DNA of 64,000 nucleotides from Winogradskyella psychrotolerans RS-3 (lineage in GTDB: Bacteria > Bacteroidota > Bacteroidia > Flavobacteriales > Flavobacteriaceae). The stretch covers positions 1-64,000 of the forward strand of contig NZ_ATMR01000077.1 in assembly GCF_000427335.1 (NCBI RefSeq), read 5' to 3'. Position numbers and translations under genes: made by a program. Below, piece by piece: positions 25,840 to 35,333 of this stretch (position 1 is the stretch's first letter; each line of letters begins with the position of its first letter). Under the pieces are notes generated by a model. It saw only the letters and a list, made by a program, of their open reading frames with translations, was not told where the DNA came from and made no database searches.

Positions 25840-26282
25840 ATGAAAATAGATAATCTAAATTGGAAGATTTTAAAGTGCTTGCAACAGAATGCGCGCATAT
25901 CTAATGCCGAAATCGGAAGGCAAGTTGGTATAACGTCGCCAGCAGTTTCGGAACGTATAAAAAAATGGAGGATGCTGAAGTTATTCAGGGGTATACCACA
26001 TTCGTTTCTCCTTTTGAAGCTGGTTATCAGCTTAAGGCTTTAATTACATTACGAGCCTTTATGGGCATGCTAAAACCTTTTTTAGAGAAGGTAAAAACCT
26101 ATGATGAGGTGGTGAATTGCTATCGTATTACAGGTAACGAAAATATAGTAATGGAAGTAGTGCTAAAAAATCAAAAGCATTTAGAGGTTTTTATCGACCA
26201 ATTGATTAGCTATGGTGAAACTAAAACACAGATTGTACTATCTCATGTTATTAAATACAGTGAAGTTAAACCCGTGAAATAA
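25840..26282 (+). CDS. Lrp/AsnC-family transcriptional regulator (frame interrupted)
   Basis: The first frame gives the Lrp helix-turn-helix (MKIDNLNWKILKCLQQNARI, SNAEIGRQVGITSPAVSERI), then breaks at a run of seven A (25959-25965). The second frame continues KKMEDAEVIQGYTTFVSPFE and the RAM ligand-binding domain (YRITGNENIVMEVVLKNQKH, LEVFIDQLISYGETKTQIVL). One added A joins them into about 147 residues, the normal Lrp length. Such regulators bind amino acids and often control neighbouring genes; the divergent gene at 25327 is a candidate. The break is probably a homopolymer artefact. Confidence 0.82.
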
Positions 26283-26329
26283 TTACATCTAGATAAGCCT
26301 AGATTCATAACTACGCTTTCTTATAGTAG

Positions 26330-27301
26330 TTATATCGTTTGTGTTATATGATTAGTAATCATTTTAGCATGTATTCTAGAGTTTTCAATAAACCATTTGT
26401 GCGTTTCTTTTCCTCCACAAATGACGCCAGCTAAATAAAGACCTTTCACATTAGATTCCATCGTTTCTGGGTTGTAATTTGGAATGGATTTTCTGTCTGT
26501 AGAAAATTCAATTCCAGCATTCTCTAAAAATTTAAAGTTTGGTCTATAACCTGTTAATGCAATGACATAATCGTTGGCTATTGTTTTTTCGCCTTTAGGA
26601 GTCTTTATAATGATTTCTGAAGGTTTTATTTCTTTGATTTCAGAATTAAAATAGGCTTTAATACTTCCTTCTTCAATCCGGTTTAAAATATCTGGTTTCA
26701 CCCAATATTTTACGCGTTCTCCAATGGCATCACCTCTTACAATCATGGTGACATTGCCTCCTTTTCTGTAAATTTCTAAAGCAGCATCTACCGACGAATT
26801 ACTTGCGCCTACAACTGCAATATCTTGTAAAGTAAAAGGATGTGCTTCTTTGTAATAATGAAACACTTTTGGTAAATCTTCTCCTTCTATATTTAAGAGA
26901 TTAGGGATGTCATAAAAGCCAGTCGCTATGATGATTTTCTTAGCATTATATAATGACTTATCCGATTTAATTTTAAATCCGGTTGGTGTTTTGTTGACTT
27001 CTATTACCGTTTCATAAAGATTAATATTTAAGGTATTAGAGGTACTAACACGCCTATAATATTCTAAAGCTTCGTTCCGCGTTGGTTTAGGGTTGTTGCT
27101 AATAAAAGGAATGTTGTCAATCTCTAATTTTTCAGATGTTGAAAAAAAGGTCATGTTTAACGGATAAGTAAATAATGAGTTGGTTAAAGCTCCTTTCTCG
27201 AGTACCACATAATTTAAGTTTCGTTTTTTGCATTCTAATGCGCAGGCAATTCCTATTGGGCCAGCTCCAATAATTAAAACGTCTAAATCTAAATCTTCCA
27301 T
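26330..27301 (-). CDS. YpdA-family FAD/NAD(P)-dependent disulfide reductase
   Basis: 323 residues with two dinucleotide-binding motifs: LDVLIIGAGPIGIACALECK for FAD at the start, and IAVVGASNSSVDAALEIYRK for NAD(P)H near residue 160. FYDIPNLLNIEGEDLPKVFH and the end GLYLAGVICGGKETHKWFIE fit the YpdA family, described as a bacillithiol-disulfide reductase in Firmicutes and also present in Bacteroidota. No CxxC redox pair is seen between the motifs, as expected for YpdA rather than thioredoxin reductase. It would keep the low-molecular-weight thiol pool reduced. Complete; separate unit, divergent from the DUF1684 gene. Confidence 0.85.
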   Translation of the reverse strand: MEDLDLDVLIIGAGPIGIACALECKKRNLNYVVLEKGALTNSLFTYPLNMTFFSTSEKLEIDNIPFISNNPKPTRNEALEYYRRVSTSNTLNINLYETVIEVNKTPTGFKIKSDKSLYNAKKIIIATGFYDIPNLLNIEGEDLPKVFHYYKEAHPFTLQDIAVVGASNSSVDAALEIYRKGGNVTMIVRGDAIGERVKYWVKPDILNRIEEGSIKAYFNSEIKEIKPSEIIIKTPKGEKTIANDYVIALTGYRPNFKFLENAGIEFSTDRKSIPNYNPETMESNVKGLYLAGVICGGKETHKWFIENSRIHAKMITNHITQTI

Positions 27302-27416
27302 AAGTGTTTAAAATTACATTTAAAGTATATCATTATAAAATGTATACTATTAAATATCTCATAAAACTAAAATGAAATTCTATATGTTGTATTTTTGAAG
27401 TTTAAATCTTAAAATT

Positions 27417-28019
27417 ATGCGCATTTTAGTTGTTTTAATTACGATTTTGTTTTGTTTTAGTTGTGGCCAGGAAAAAAAGATTTTAAAATATGAAACTCCA
27501 TTTCAAGAAAAAATGAATACTGAGTTTAAGGATGCTTCAAAATCTCCTTTAAAAGCTAAGGATTTAAAAACTTTTGAAAGTTTAGATTTCTTTCCTTATG
27601 ATTCTACTTTCGTTGTATCAGCCACTTTAAAACGTACTCCTGGTAGCGAATGGTTTTATATGAAAACCAGTACAGATCGCTTATCTAAAGAGCGTGTTTT
27701 TGGAGTTTTAACTTTTGAATTAAAGGGTGAATCTCATCAATTGAATGTTTACCAAGGAGAAGAATTAATGCATACGGAAGGTTTTGAAGATTATTTATTC
27801 TTGCCTTTTCTAGATCACACCAATGGGTATTCTACTTATGGCGGTGGTCGCTATATAGATTTAGAAATTCCCGATGGGAATATAATAGAAGTAGATTTTA
27901 ACTCCGCATATAATCCGATGTGTGCTTATAATGAAAAGTATTCTTGTCCGATTGTACCAAGCGCAAATTATATTAAACTAGAAATTGAAGTCGGAGTAAA
28001 AGCTTATAAAAATCACTAG
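27417..28019 (+). CDS. DUF1684 lipoprotein
   Basis: 200 residues with lipoprotein leader MRILVVLITILFCFSCGQEK (lipobox FSC). The C-terminal part has the family hallmark GGRYIDLEIPDGNIIEVDFN then SAYNPMCAYNEKYSCPIVPS, characteristic of DUF1684, a beta-rich fold found in secreted and cytoplasmic proteins. NPxCAYNxxYSCPIxPxxN is its conserved end. Role unknown. A TATTTTTG box at 27390-27397 lies 20 bp before the ATG, so it has its own promoter. Complete. Confidence 0.87.
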   Translation: MRILVVLITILFCFSCGQEKKILKYETPFQEKMNTEFKDASKSPLKAKDLKTFESLDFFPYDSTFVVSATLKRTPGSEWFYMKTSTDRLSKERVFGVLTFELKGESHQLNVYQGEELMHTEGFEDYLFLPFLDHTNGYSTYGGGRYIDLEIPDGNIIEVDFNSAYNPMCAYNEKYSCPIVPSANYIKLEIEVGVKAYKNH

Positions 28020-28053
28020 ACGTGAAGCCTCTATCTACTGTATGGTTTTTGCT

Positions 28054-28518
28054 TTATAATTGCTTTTCCACAAGGTAATTTTCAAAGCCAGCTCCGTTAA
28101 TACTCTTGTTTTGTTTTTTAAGAACTTCAAAGTATTTATTGTCAAAAAAAGGTAAAGCTGTTTTGTTGACGTCAGATTTCAGGACTTCAAAATCATTCAT
28201 CATTACTTGAGATTCTATAATTCGTAATAGTTTTGAACCAACCCCTTGACGTTGATGATCTTTATGAACAAATAATCCATCTAAATAATTGCCATTTTTT
28301 AAGTAGGCAAAACCAACCATATTATTTTCAATTTCAGCAATAATAAAATAGAACTTAGCGATTCGTTTTTTCCATTCTTCAACATCATCAGCACCAGAAG
28401 ACCAAGCATTAATTTGCTTTTCAGAATAATGTTTCTTGTTAATATGAGTAATAGTATCTCTAAAAAGCGAAGTGATTTCAGGAATATCTTCGAGTGTTGC
28501 GGGTCTTATTTGTATCAT
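28054..28518 (-). CDS. GNAT-family N-acetyltransferase
   Basis: 154 residues. The GNAT fold is supported by IRPATLEDIPEITSLFRDTI at the start, the strand MVGFAYLKNGNYLDGLFVHK and the acetyl-CoA loop DHQRQGVGSKLLRIIESQVM (R/QxxGxG/A). The end SINGAGFENYLVEKQL is typical of the YafP-like subgroup. Substrate unknown. Its ATG overlaps the end of the upstream outer-membrane gene by 4 bp (ATGA), so both are translated from one message. Complete. Confidence 0.85.
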   Translation of the reverse strand: MIQIRPATLEDIPEITSLFRDTITHINKKHYSEKQINAWSSGADDVEEWKKRIAKFYFIIAEIENNMVGFAYLKNGNYLDGLFVHKDHQRQGVGSKLLRIIESQVMMNDFEVLKSDVNKTALPFFDNKYFEVLKKQNKSINGAGFENYLVEKQL

Positions 28519-29375
28519 TTTTTTAATTTAAATATAGTACCAAAAGAAACAACACGCTGAAAAAAGTAAAAACTTTGCTCTGCATGATCTGCTGAATCAT
28601 TGGTTGTTCTTATATTATTCATATCAATATAACCACCTTTTGCATTTAATTGTATGAAAAAGTGTTTAAAGAATGTGAGATTTAATCCAATATTAGCAGA
28701 AAGCCCATAACCTGACACGTGAAATTCATCATATCTGTCCTTTTGTAATAATGTAGTATTGGTTCTAGGAAATAAAAGACCTCCGCCGATACCTTCGGTT
28801 ATATTTACTTGAAATTTATCCGTGTTGTTTATGTGAAATAATGATGAAATATCATCATATCTCGCAATTTCGGTATAGATAAAGTTGAGACCGTCTGTGT
28901 GTTCAAATTTTAATAAATCACTAGAAATAAATACATTTTCATCATCAAATTCACCGTTGTAATTGCTTCCAGGTTCATTGTCTGGCAAATTAATATAACC
29001 GTTTACATTTCTATTCCTGTCTCTATTCATAACATATTTCATATGGTCTAAACCAATTGAAACGGTGTAATGATCTGATATAAAATACCCCAACTTAGCA
29101 TTTGTTTGAGGGATGGTCATTCGAGTAGGATTTATATAATCGATATGCCAACCTTTAGGTTTGTCTTTTGCTGTAGCATCACTTATAGTAAAATCATAAT
29201 CATCACCTTTAAAGCGAATATCCGATTTTGAATAGGCGCCTCTATTTCCTCCCCAGCTAATAAATAATTTTCCTTTATTAGAGGTTGAGTATTTTAGTGT
29301 TTCTTGAGTTTGACTGTTTGCTATTGTACATAGCAAAGTGAATCCTAAGCTTAGAATTCTATTTAAATAGTTCAT
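28515..29375 (-). CDS. Hypothetical outer-membrane protein
   Basis: 286 residues with a signal peptide (MNYLNRILSLGFTLLCTIAN, ending SQTQE). The rest is rich in alternating hydrophobic strands with aromatic ends (KLGYFISDHYTVSIGLDHMK, GYGLSANIGLNLTFFKHFFI, QLNAKGGYIDM, RVVSFGTIFKLKK), typical of an outer-membrane barrel ending in a basic tail. No named family recognised. First gene of a two-gene operon with the GNAT gene (4-bp overlap). Function unknown. Confidence 0.75.
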   Translation of the reverse strand: MNYLNRILSLGFTLLCTIANSQTQETLKYSTSNKGKLFISWGGNRGAYSKSDIRFKGDDYDFTISDATAKDKPKGWHIDYINPTRMTIPQTNAKLGYFISDHYTVSIGLDHMKYVMNRDRNRNVNGYINLPDNEPGSNYNGEFDDENVFISSDLLKFEHTDGLNFIYTEIARYDDISSLFHINNTDKFQVNITEGIGGGLLFPRTNTTLLQKDRYDEFHVSGYGLSANIGLNLTFFKHFFIQLNAKGGYIDMNNIRTTNDSADHAEQSFYFFQRVVSFGTIFKLKK

Positions 29376-29447
29376 AAGATAACTTCCGTAAGGATAAGAG
29401 TAGACGTTAACCTTAGAGCTTACTTACAATAGCTGTAAAAATAGAAG

Positions 29448-30260
29448 TTATAATGAGTTAATTGTTTTTCTAATAGCGACTAAATTAGACAATAAACCTT
29501 CCAGATTATCTAAGTGTAACATGTTGGCTCCATCACTTTTTGCGTTTGCAGGGTCAAAATGTGTTTCAATAAACAAACCATCTACATTATTAACGACACC
29601 GGCTCTCGCGATGGTTTCAATCATATCTGGTCGTCCACCAGTAACACCAGCACTTTGGTTAGGTTGTTGTAATGAGTGTGTAACGTCTAAAACTGTTGGA
29701 GCGTACTTACGCATGGTTGGGATACCTCTAAAATCAACAATCATGTCTTGGTAACCAAACATGGTACCACGATCGGTAATCCAAGCATGCTCATTCCCAG
29801 CATCCTTCACTTTTTGAACAGCATGCTTCATGGCTTCAGGACTCATAAATTGTCCTTTTTTCAAATTAACAACTTTTCCGGTTTCAGCAGCAGCAACTAC
29901 TAAATCTGTTTGTCTTACCAAAAATGCAGGAATTTGTAAAACATCTACATATTCTGCCGCCATTGCAGCATCTGAGACTTCGTGGATATCAGTTACCGTT
30001 GGCACATCAAAAGTCTCAGAAACTTTTCTAAGAATTTTTAAAGCTTTTTCGTTTCCAATACCAGTAAAGCTATCGATTCTACTACGATTAGCTTTTTTGA
30101 AACTGCCTTTAAAAACGTAAGGGATTTCAAGTTTATCTGTAATTTTTATGACTTTTTCAGCAATACGAAGTGCCATATCTTCACCTTCAATAGCGCATGG
30201 GCCACAAAGTAGAAAGAAGTTATTGGAATCTGTATGTTTTAATTTTGGAATTGATATCAA
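29448..30260 (-). CDS. kdsA: 3-deoxy-D-manno-octulosonate 8-phosphate synthase
   Basis: 270 residues starting at TTG 30260 (MISIPKLKHTDSNNFFLLCG). A longer reading from 30290 is rejected because that codon lies inside a perfect TATCTTTG box (30295-30288). Family motifs: CGPCAIEGEDMA, KGSFKKANRSR, KKGQFMSPEAM, TDRGTMFGYQDMIVDFRGIP, TGGRPDMIETIARAGV and ETHFDPANAKSDGANMLHL. KdsA joins phosphoenolpyruvate and arabinose 5-phosphate to make Kdo-8-phosphate for the lipopolysaccharide core. The Asn in FKKANRS and the context point to a metal-dependent or independent variant that I cannot settle. Complete. Confidence 0.93.
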   Translation of the reverse strand: MISIPKLKHTDSNNFFLLCGPCAIEGEDMALRIAEKVIKITDKLEIPYVFKGSFKKANRSRIDSFTGIGNEKALKILRKVSETFDVPTVTDIHEVSDAAMAAEYVDVLQIPAFLVRQTDLVVAAAETGKVVNLKKGQFMSPEAMKHAVQKVKDAGNEHAWITDRGTMFGYQDMIVDFRGIPTMRKYAPTVLDVTHSLQQPNQSAGVTGGRPDMIETIARAGVVNNVDGLFIETHFDPANAKSDGANMLHLDNLEGLLSNLVAIRKTINSL

Positions 30261-30336
30261 AGCTTTAAACTTAAAATTAGTAAGGTACAAAGATACGATT
30301 ATGTATGTTTAGATGAAACTATGATTAAGGGATATT

Positions 30337-30376
30337 AAGTTTCAAAGTTTCAAAGTTTCAAAGTTTCAAAGTTTCA
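30337..30376. repeat. Octanucleotide tandem array AAGTTTCA
   Basis: Five copies of AAGTTTCA in the gap between kdsA and the small membrane protein gene, followed by a degenerate sixth. Confidence 0.85.
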
Positions 30377-30452
30377 AAAGTTCGATGATTTGCGTCTTTG
30401 CTAATTCGTGTAATTTTTTTTAGTTAGCCATCAATAAGTCTTCCGTATTCAA

Positions 30453-30812
30453 TTAAAAGACCTTCTTAATACTATTTCTCACAATCCATAGTGACATTAC
30501 AAAGTTTCCAATAACTAAAAGTCCACCGTAAAACAGTAGTTTTTTCGATGTTTCTGACCAATGAATTATATGGAGTAAATCAAACACATAAGCTAAGATT
30601 AAGTAGGAAGATAGACACACAAAAATAATTCCTAATGAAAAATTTAATTTTCTATTCGGTTTAATAAGTTGCCATAAAAACGGAATTCCAAACAATAATA
30701 TAGGATATGCAGAAATGCCTTCACTTTTATTTATGGTTGTAAACCAATATGTAATTACCGACAAAAAATAGAGGTAAGGAATGAATTTGGTATATTTGCT
30801 AAGGGTTTCCAT
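30453..30812 (-). CDS. Small membrane protein of unknown function
   Basis: 119 residues with four hydrophobic segments (FIPYLYFLSVITYWFTTI, ISAYPILLFGIPFLWQLI, FSLGIIFVCLSSYLILAYVF, LLFYGGLLVIGNFVMSLWIV) and a basic tail. It has an even loop pattern like a four-helix inner-membrane protein. No family recognised. It stands alone, upstream of the octamer array and kdsA on the same strand, divergent from typA. Function unknown. Confidence 0.65.
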   Translation of the reverse strand: METLSKYTKFIPYLYFLSVITYWFTTINKSEGISAYPILLFGIPFLWQLIKPNRKLNFSLGIIFVCLSSYLILAYVFDLLHIIHWSETSKKLLFYGGLLVIGNFVMSLWIVRNSIKKVF

Positions 30813-31022
30813 CTGTTAATTTTTTAAAGTTCAGATTAGCCTATAAAATGCAGTTTTACGTGCCTAGTTAGCGGTAGGTTTTATAAGGGAGGCTTTATCT
30901 GTTAATCAATTATTTAACGTAAGATACGGCTTCAAATTATTTGATAATAAAATTATAACATATAATTAACGGAAAAAGAAGAATTAAACGTACATTTGCA
31001 CGCTTAAAAATCAGCATCAGTT

Positions 31023-32820
31023 ATGACCAAGATTAAAAATATTGCAATTATTGCGCACGTCGATCACGGAAAGACAACATTGGTAGATAAGATTATGTAT
31101 CACTGTCAATTGTTCCGTGAAAACGAAAATACAGGAGACTTAATTCTAGACAACAATGATCTAGAAAGAGAAAGAGGTATTACAATTACTTCTAAAAAAC
31201 GTTTCTGTAGTATATAAAGATACTAAAATCAATATTATTGATACACCTGGTCACGCCGATTTTGGAGGTGAAGTAGAACGTGTATTAAACATGGCTGATG
31301 GAGTTGTGTTATTGGTAGATGCTTTTGAAGGGCCAATGCCACAAACACGTTTTGTATTACAAAAAGCAATTGATTTAGGTTTAAAACCTTGTGTAGTTAT
31401 CAATAAAGTTGATAAAGAAAACTGTACTCCTGATGAAGTACATGAAAAAGTTTTCGATCTAATGTTTGAACTTGGTGCTGAAGAGTGGCAGTTAGATTTT
31501 CCAACCGTTTATGGTTCTGCTAAGAACAATTGGATGAGTGATGACTGGAGAAATGAAACTAAAAATGTTGAGCCATTATTAGATATGGTAATTGAGCATG
31601 TGCCAACTCCTGAATTTGAGAAAGGAACAACACAGATGTTAATTACATCTTTAGATTTCTCTTCTTTTACTGGTCGTATCGCCATTGGTCGTGTACAAAG
31701 AGGGAATATTGTAGAAGGACAACAAATCGCTTTAGTAAAAAGAGATGGTTCAATAGTAAAAAGTAGAATTAAAGAAGTATTCATTTTTGAAGGTTTAGGA
31801 CGTAAGAAAGTTCAAAGCGTTGAAACTGGAGATATTTGTGCGCTTGTTGGTGTTGAAGGTTTTGAGATTGGAGATACGGTTTCTGATATAGAAAATCCTG
31901 AAGGTTTAAAATCTATTGCGATTGATGAACCTACAATGAGTATGTTATTTACAATTAATGATTCACCTTTCTTTGGTAAAGATGGAAAGTATGTAACGTC
32001 TCGTCATATTAAAGATCGTTTAGAAAAAGAATTAGAAAAGAACTTAGCGCTTAAGTTAGGTGAAACAGGTAGTGCTGATAAATTCATGGTTTTTGGTCGT
32101 GGTGTATTACACTTATCGGTTTTAATCGAAACAATGCGTCGTGAAGGTTATGAATTACAAATTGGACAACCACAAGTAATCATCAAGGAAATTGATGGTG
32201 TTAAATGTGAGCCAATTGAAGAATTAACAATTGACCTTCCTGAAACGGTATCTGGTAGAGCAGTAGAGTTTGTTACTAAGCGTAAAGGAGAGTTACTAAG
32301 TATGGTAACTAAAGGTGAGCGTATGATTTGTGAGTTTATGATTCCTTCTCGTGGTATTATTGGTTTACGTAACCAATTACTAACAGCAACTGCTGGTGAG
32401 GCAATTATGGCACACCGTTTTAAAGAATACCAACCTTATAAAGGTGATATTCCTGGACGTATTTCTGGATCTTTAATCTCTATGGAAAACGGAACAGCGA
32501 TTCCTTATTCAATTGATAAATTACAAGATAGAGGTAAGTTCTTTGTTGAGCCAGGAGAAAGTATTTATGAAGGACAGGTTATCGGAGAAAATTCTCGTCA
32601 AGATGATATGTCTGTAAACATTACAAAAGCTAAAAAGCAGAGTAATGTACGTAGTTCTGGAGCAGATGATAAAGCTAAGATTGTACCAGCAATTAAGTTT
32701 TCTTTAGAAGAAGCTTTAGAATATATTCAAAAAGATGAGTATGTTGAGGTAACTCCAAATTCTTTAAGATTACGTAAAATCTATTTGAAAGAAACAGATC
32801 GTAAACGTAATAAAATATAA
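31023..32820 (+). CDS. typA: Ribosome-associated GTPase TypA/BipA (frame interrupted)
   Basis: About 598 residues when joined. The N-terminal GTPase has [16 protein letters not shown] (G1) and the switch region [10 protein letters not shown], but the frame breaks at a run of six A (31194-31199); with five A it reads [20 protein letters not shown] (G3) and continues [21 protein letters not shown] (G4) and GSAKNN (G5). Domains II-III and the TypA-specific C-terminal region ([48 protein letters not shown]) are intact. BipA is an EF-G-like factor needed for ribosome assembly at low temperature and under stress. A TACATTTG box is at 30991-30998. The break is most likely an assembly error. Confidence 0.93.
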
Positions 32821-32843
32821 TCTGCTAAGATTTATTATATATT

Positions 32844-32878
32844 TGAAAAGAGAAACATTGAAAAATGTTTCTCTTTTT
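32844..32878 (+). terminator. Terminator of typA
   Basis: AAGAGAAACATT pairs with AATGTTTCTCTT around GAAA, with a following T run; it begins about 25 bp after the typA stop. Confidence 0.8.
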
Positions 32879-33025
32879 TGTTTTCTAAATTCTGGAAAAC
32901 ATACTTGATGAAAACTCATTAGGTTTTGCCGATAATGTGGTTTGTTATTTTCTTGTCGCTTTAATAATTACTCAATATTAATAAACTTAACTCATAGTTT
33001 TTTGTTTACTTTGGTGTCTAACTAA

Positions 33026-34009
33026 ATAGTCAACATTATTTTCTCAGTTAAAAAATATCACTCTAGCTTACAATCGGAATGGGATACATTTGTAAAAGAA
33101 GCAAAGAATGGGACGTTCTTGTTTCAGCGCGATTTTATGGACTATCACAGTGATCGTTTTGAGGATTTTTCGGTAATGATATATAAAGACGATCAGCTTT
33201 ATGCATTGCTTCCTGCAAATGTTGTTGACGATAAAGTGATTTCTCACCAAGGACTAACTTATGGGAGCTTTGTGCTTCAAGATAAATCAAAATTCTTTTA
33301 TGCTTTTGAAGCTTTTAAAGCGATGCTTGCTTTTTACGAATCAGAAAGCATAAAACAATTTGAAATAAAAGTGATACCTACGTTTTATAATAGGATGCTA
33401 GCAGACGAGTTGGACTATTTTCTGTATAAAGCGAATGCTGAGTTGTTAAAAAAAGAAGTGCTAATGGTCATTGATTATGCCCATAAACTGCGCTTTCAAA
33501 AAAACAGGAGAGAAGGTCTCAATAAAGCCCTGCGATCTGGGCTAGAACTTAAAGTAGATACAAATTTTAGCGAGTTTTGGAATTCAGTTTTAATACCAAA
33601 TCTAGATAAGAAACACGGTGTTAAACCAGTACATTCCTTAGAAGAAATAGAATTATTGGCGTCTCGCTTTCCTGAAAATATTAAACAGGTTAACATCTAT
33701 AAAGATGGTAAAGTTGTCGCAGGAACAACCGTATTTTTAACTGAAACTACGGTGCACCCTCAGTATGTGTCTGGTAATACAGATAAAAACGCATTTGGTA
33801 GTCTCGATCTTGCTTATGATTTTATAATAAATAAGATGTGTGATTATAAGCGTTATTTTGATTTTAATATTTCGAGTGAAGACAACGGTAAGAAGATTAA
33901 TGAAGGTTTGATCTTTTGGAAAGAAAGCTGTGGAGCACGAGCTCATACGGCAAACACATATCTATTAGAAACGGCTAGTCATAAAATTTTAGATATACCT
34001 AAAGCATAA
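33026..34009 (+). CDS. FemAB-like (GNAT-fold) transferase lacking a canonical start codon
   Basis: The frame is open from 33026, and the part before the first TTG (33119) reads VNIIFSVKKYHSSLQSEWDT then FVKEAKNGTFLFQRDFMDYH, which is typical of this family's N-terminus. No ATG, GTG or TTG occurs before 33119, so initiation must use ATA, GTC or ATT near 33026-33040, or the start has been lost. The body (LRFQKNRREGLNKALRSGLE, VVAGTTVFLTETTVHPQYVS, SLDLAYDFIINKMCDYKRYF) is the FemAB/GNAT double fold that transfers acyl or aminoacyl groups to sugars or peptidoglycan. It opens the surface polysaccharide cluster and may modify an amino sugar. A TTACTTTG box at 33006-33013 supports a start near 33026. 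Confidence 0.75.
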   Translation: MVNIIFSVKKYHSSLQSEWDTFVKEAKNGTFLFQRDFMDYHSDRFEDFSVMIYKDDQLYALLPANVVDDKVISHQGLTYGSFVLQDKSKFFYAFEAFKAMLAFYESESIKQFEIKVIPTFYNRMLADELDYFLYKANAELLKKEVLMVIDYAHKLRFQKNRREGLNKALRSGLELKVDTNFSEFWNSVLIPNLDKKHGVKPVHSLEEIELLASRFPENIKQVNIYKDGKVVAGTTVFLTETTVHPQYVSGNTDKNAFGSLDLAYDFIINKMCDYKRYFDFNISSEDNGKKINEGLIFWKESCGARAHTANTYLLETASHKILDIPKA

Positions 34010-34193
34010 GTCTGTTTCTCTACCTTCTATTCAAATTAAAGTATTTATTAGTTGATTAAAACAAGTATTTGATAAGGTTCTTGAAATCTAGTTAATTAAA
34101 GTTTTAATTTAATCAATTGTTGTTTTATATTTCACAGGTTTATCTGATTAGTCAGTTGAAAAAAAAGAGATATATCCTTTCAATTTTAAATTT

Positions 34194-35333
34194 ATGATTA
34201 AGTTTTTAGATTTATATAAGATCAATAACCGATTTAGAGACGCGTTTCAAGAGTCGTTTAGTAAATCTTTAGACGATGCACATTTCATTCTAGGTAATAA
34301 TGTTACCACTTTCGAAAACGAGTTCGCCAACTATTGTGGCACAAAATTCTGCATTGGTACAGGTAATGGATTAGATGCCTTAACTCTGATCTTAAAAGGC
34401 TATATAGAACTCGGTAAGCTCAAAAAAGGAGATAAGGTTATTGTACCTGCCAACACATTTATTGCAACAATCTTATCGGTTATACATGCGGAGTTAATTC
34501 CTGTTTTGGTGGAGCCCAATCCAAATACATATACGATTTCTGTCGATACAGATAAAGCCATATTTGTTGATGCTAAAGCCCTTATTATGGTGCATTTATA
34601 TGGTCAATTGGCAGATGTGGAAGGCTTACAACAAATAGCTAAAGATTTTAATTTGTTTTTATTTGAAGATGCAGCCCAAGCACATGGAGCCATTTTAAAT
34701 TCCAAAAAGGACAGTTCAAATTCAATTTCAAATTCAAGTTCAATTTCGGTTAGAGCAGGTAGCCTTTCAGATGCAGCAGCATTTAGCTTCTATCCGAGTA
34801 AAAATTTGGGAGCACTTGGTGATGGTGGAGCCATTACAACTAACGATTCAGAATTAGTTACTGTCATTAAGTTATTGCGAAATTACGGTAGTGAAGAAAA
34901 GTACACTAATAAAATTATTGGCTTTAATAGTCGTTTAGATGATATGCAAGCGGCATTTTTAAGCATAAAATTGAAGACCTTAGACAACGATAATGATAGA
35001 CGTAGAGAAATCGCTAAAGCTTATTTAAATGGCATTAAAAACCCAAAACTAAAATTACCATTTTATGATGGTAGCAAGAATCATATATTTTATGCTTTTG
35101 TTGTTGAGGTTGATGATAGAGCTGATTTTATCGAGTTTCTAAATGCCAATCAAATAGAATGGTTGATTCATTACCCTATTCCTCCACATCAACAAGAGGC
35201 ATTGCGTTCTTTTTCGCATTTTAATCTTCCACTTACGGAAAATATTCACAAAAGAATTATAAGTTTGCCTATGAGTCCTGTGATGATAGATAAAGATATT
35301 CAGTCGGTAATCTCGGCTTTAAACACATATTAA
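34194..35333 (+). CDS. DegT/DnrJ/EryC1-family sugar aminotransferase (FdtB-like)
   Basis: 379 residues, PLP-dependent. LGNNVTTFENEFANYCGTKF, GTGNGLDALTLILKGYIELG and VPANTFIATILSV form the N-terminal half; DAAQAHGA holds the cofactor Asp, and FYPSKNLGALGDGGAITTND contains the Schiff-base Lys. These enzymes aminate nucleotide-linked keto sugars. With the FdtA-type isomerase gene 7 kb downstream it probably makes dTDP-3-amino-3,6-dideoxy-hexose (Fuc3N or Qui3N). Odd: between DAAQAHGAILN and SLSDAAAF lies a Ser/Asn-rich insert of about 17 residues (SKKDSSNSISNSSSISVRAG) encoded by TTCAAA/TTCAAT-like repeats. It is in frame, so it may be tolerated as a loop. Confidence 0.87.
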   Translation: MIKFLDLYKINNRFRDAFQESFSKSLDDAHFILGNNVTTFENEFANYCGTKFCIGTGNGLDALTLILKGYIELGKLKKGDKVIVPANTFIATILSVIHAELIPVLVEPNPNTYTISVDTDKAIFVDAKALIMVHLYGQLADVEGLQQIAKDFNLFLFEDAAQAHGAILNSKKDSSNSISNSSSISVRAGSLSDAAAFSFYPSKNLGALGDGGAITTNDSELVTVIKLLRNYGSEEKYTNKIIGFNSRLDDMQAAFLSIKLKTLDNDNDRRREIAKAYLNGIKNPKLKLPFYDGSKNHIFYAFVVEVDDRADFIEFLNANQIEWLIHYPIPPHQQEALRSFSHFNLPLTENIHKRIISLPMSPVMIDKDIQSVISALNTY

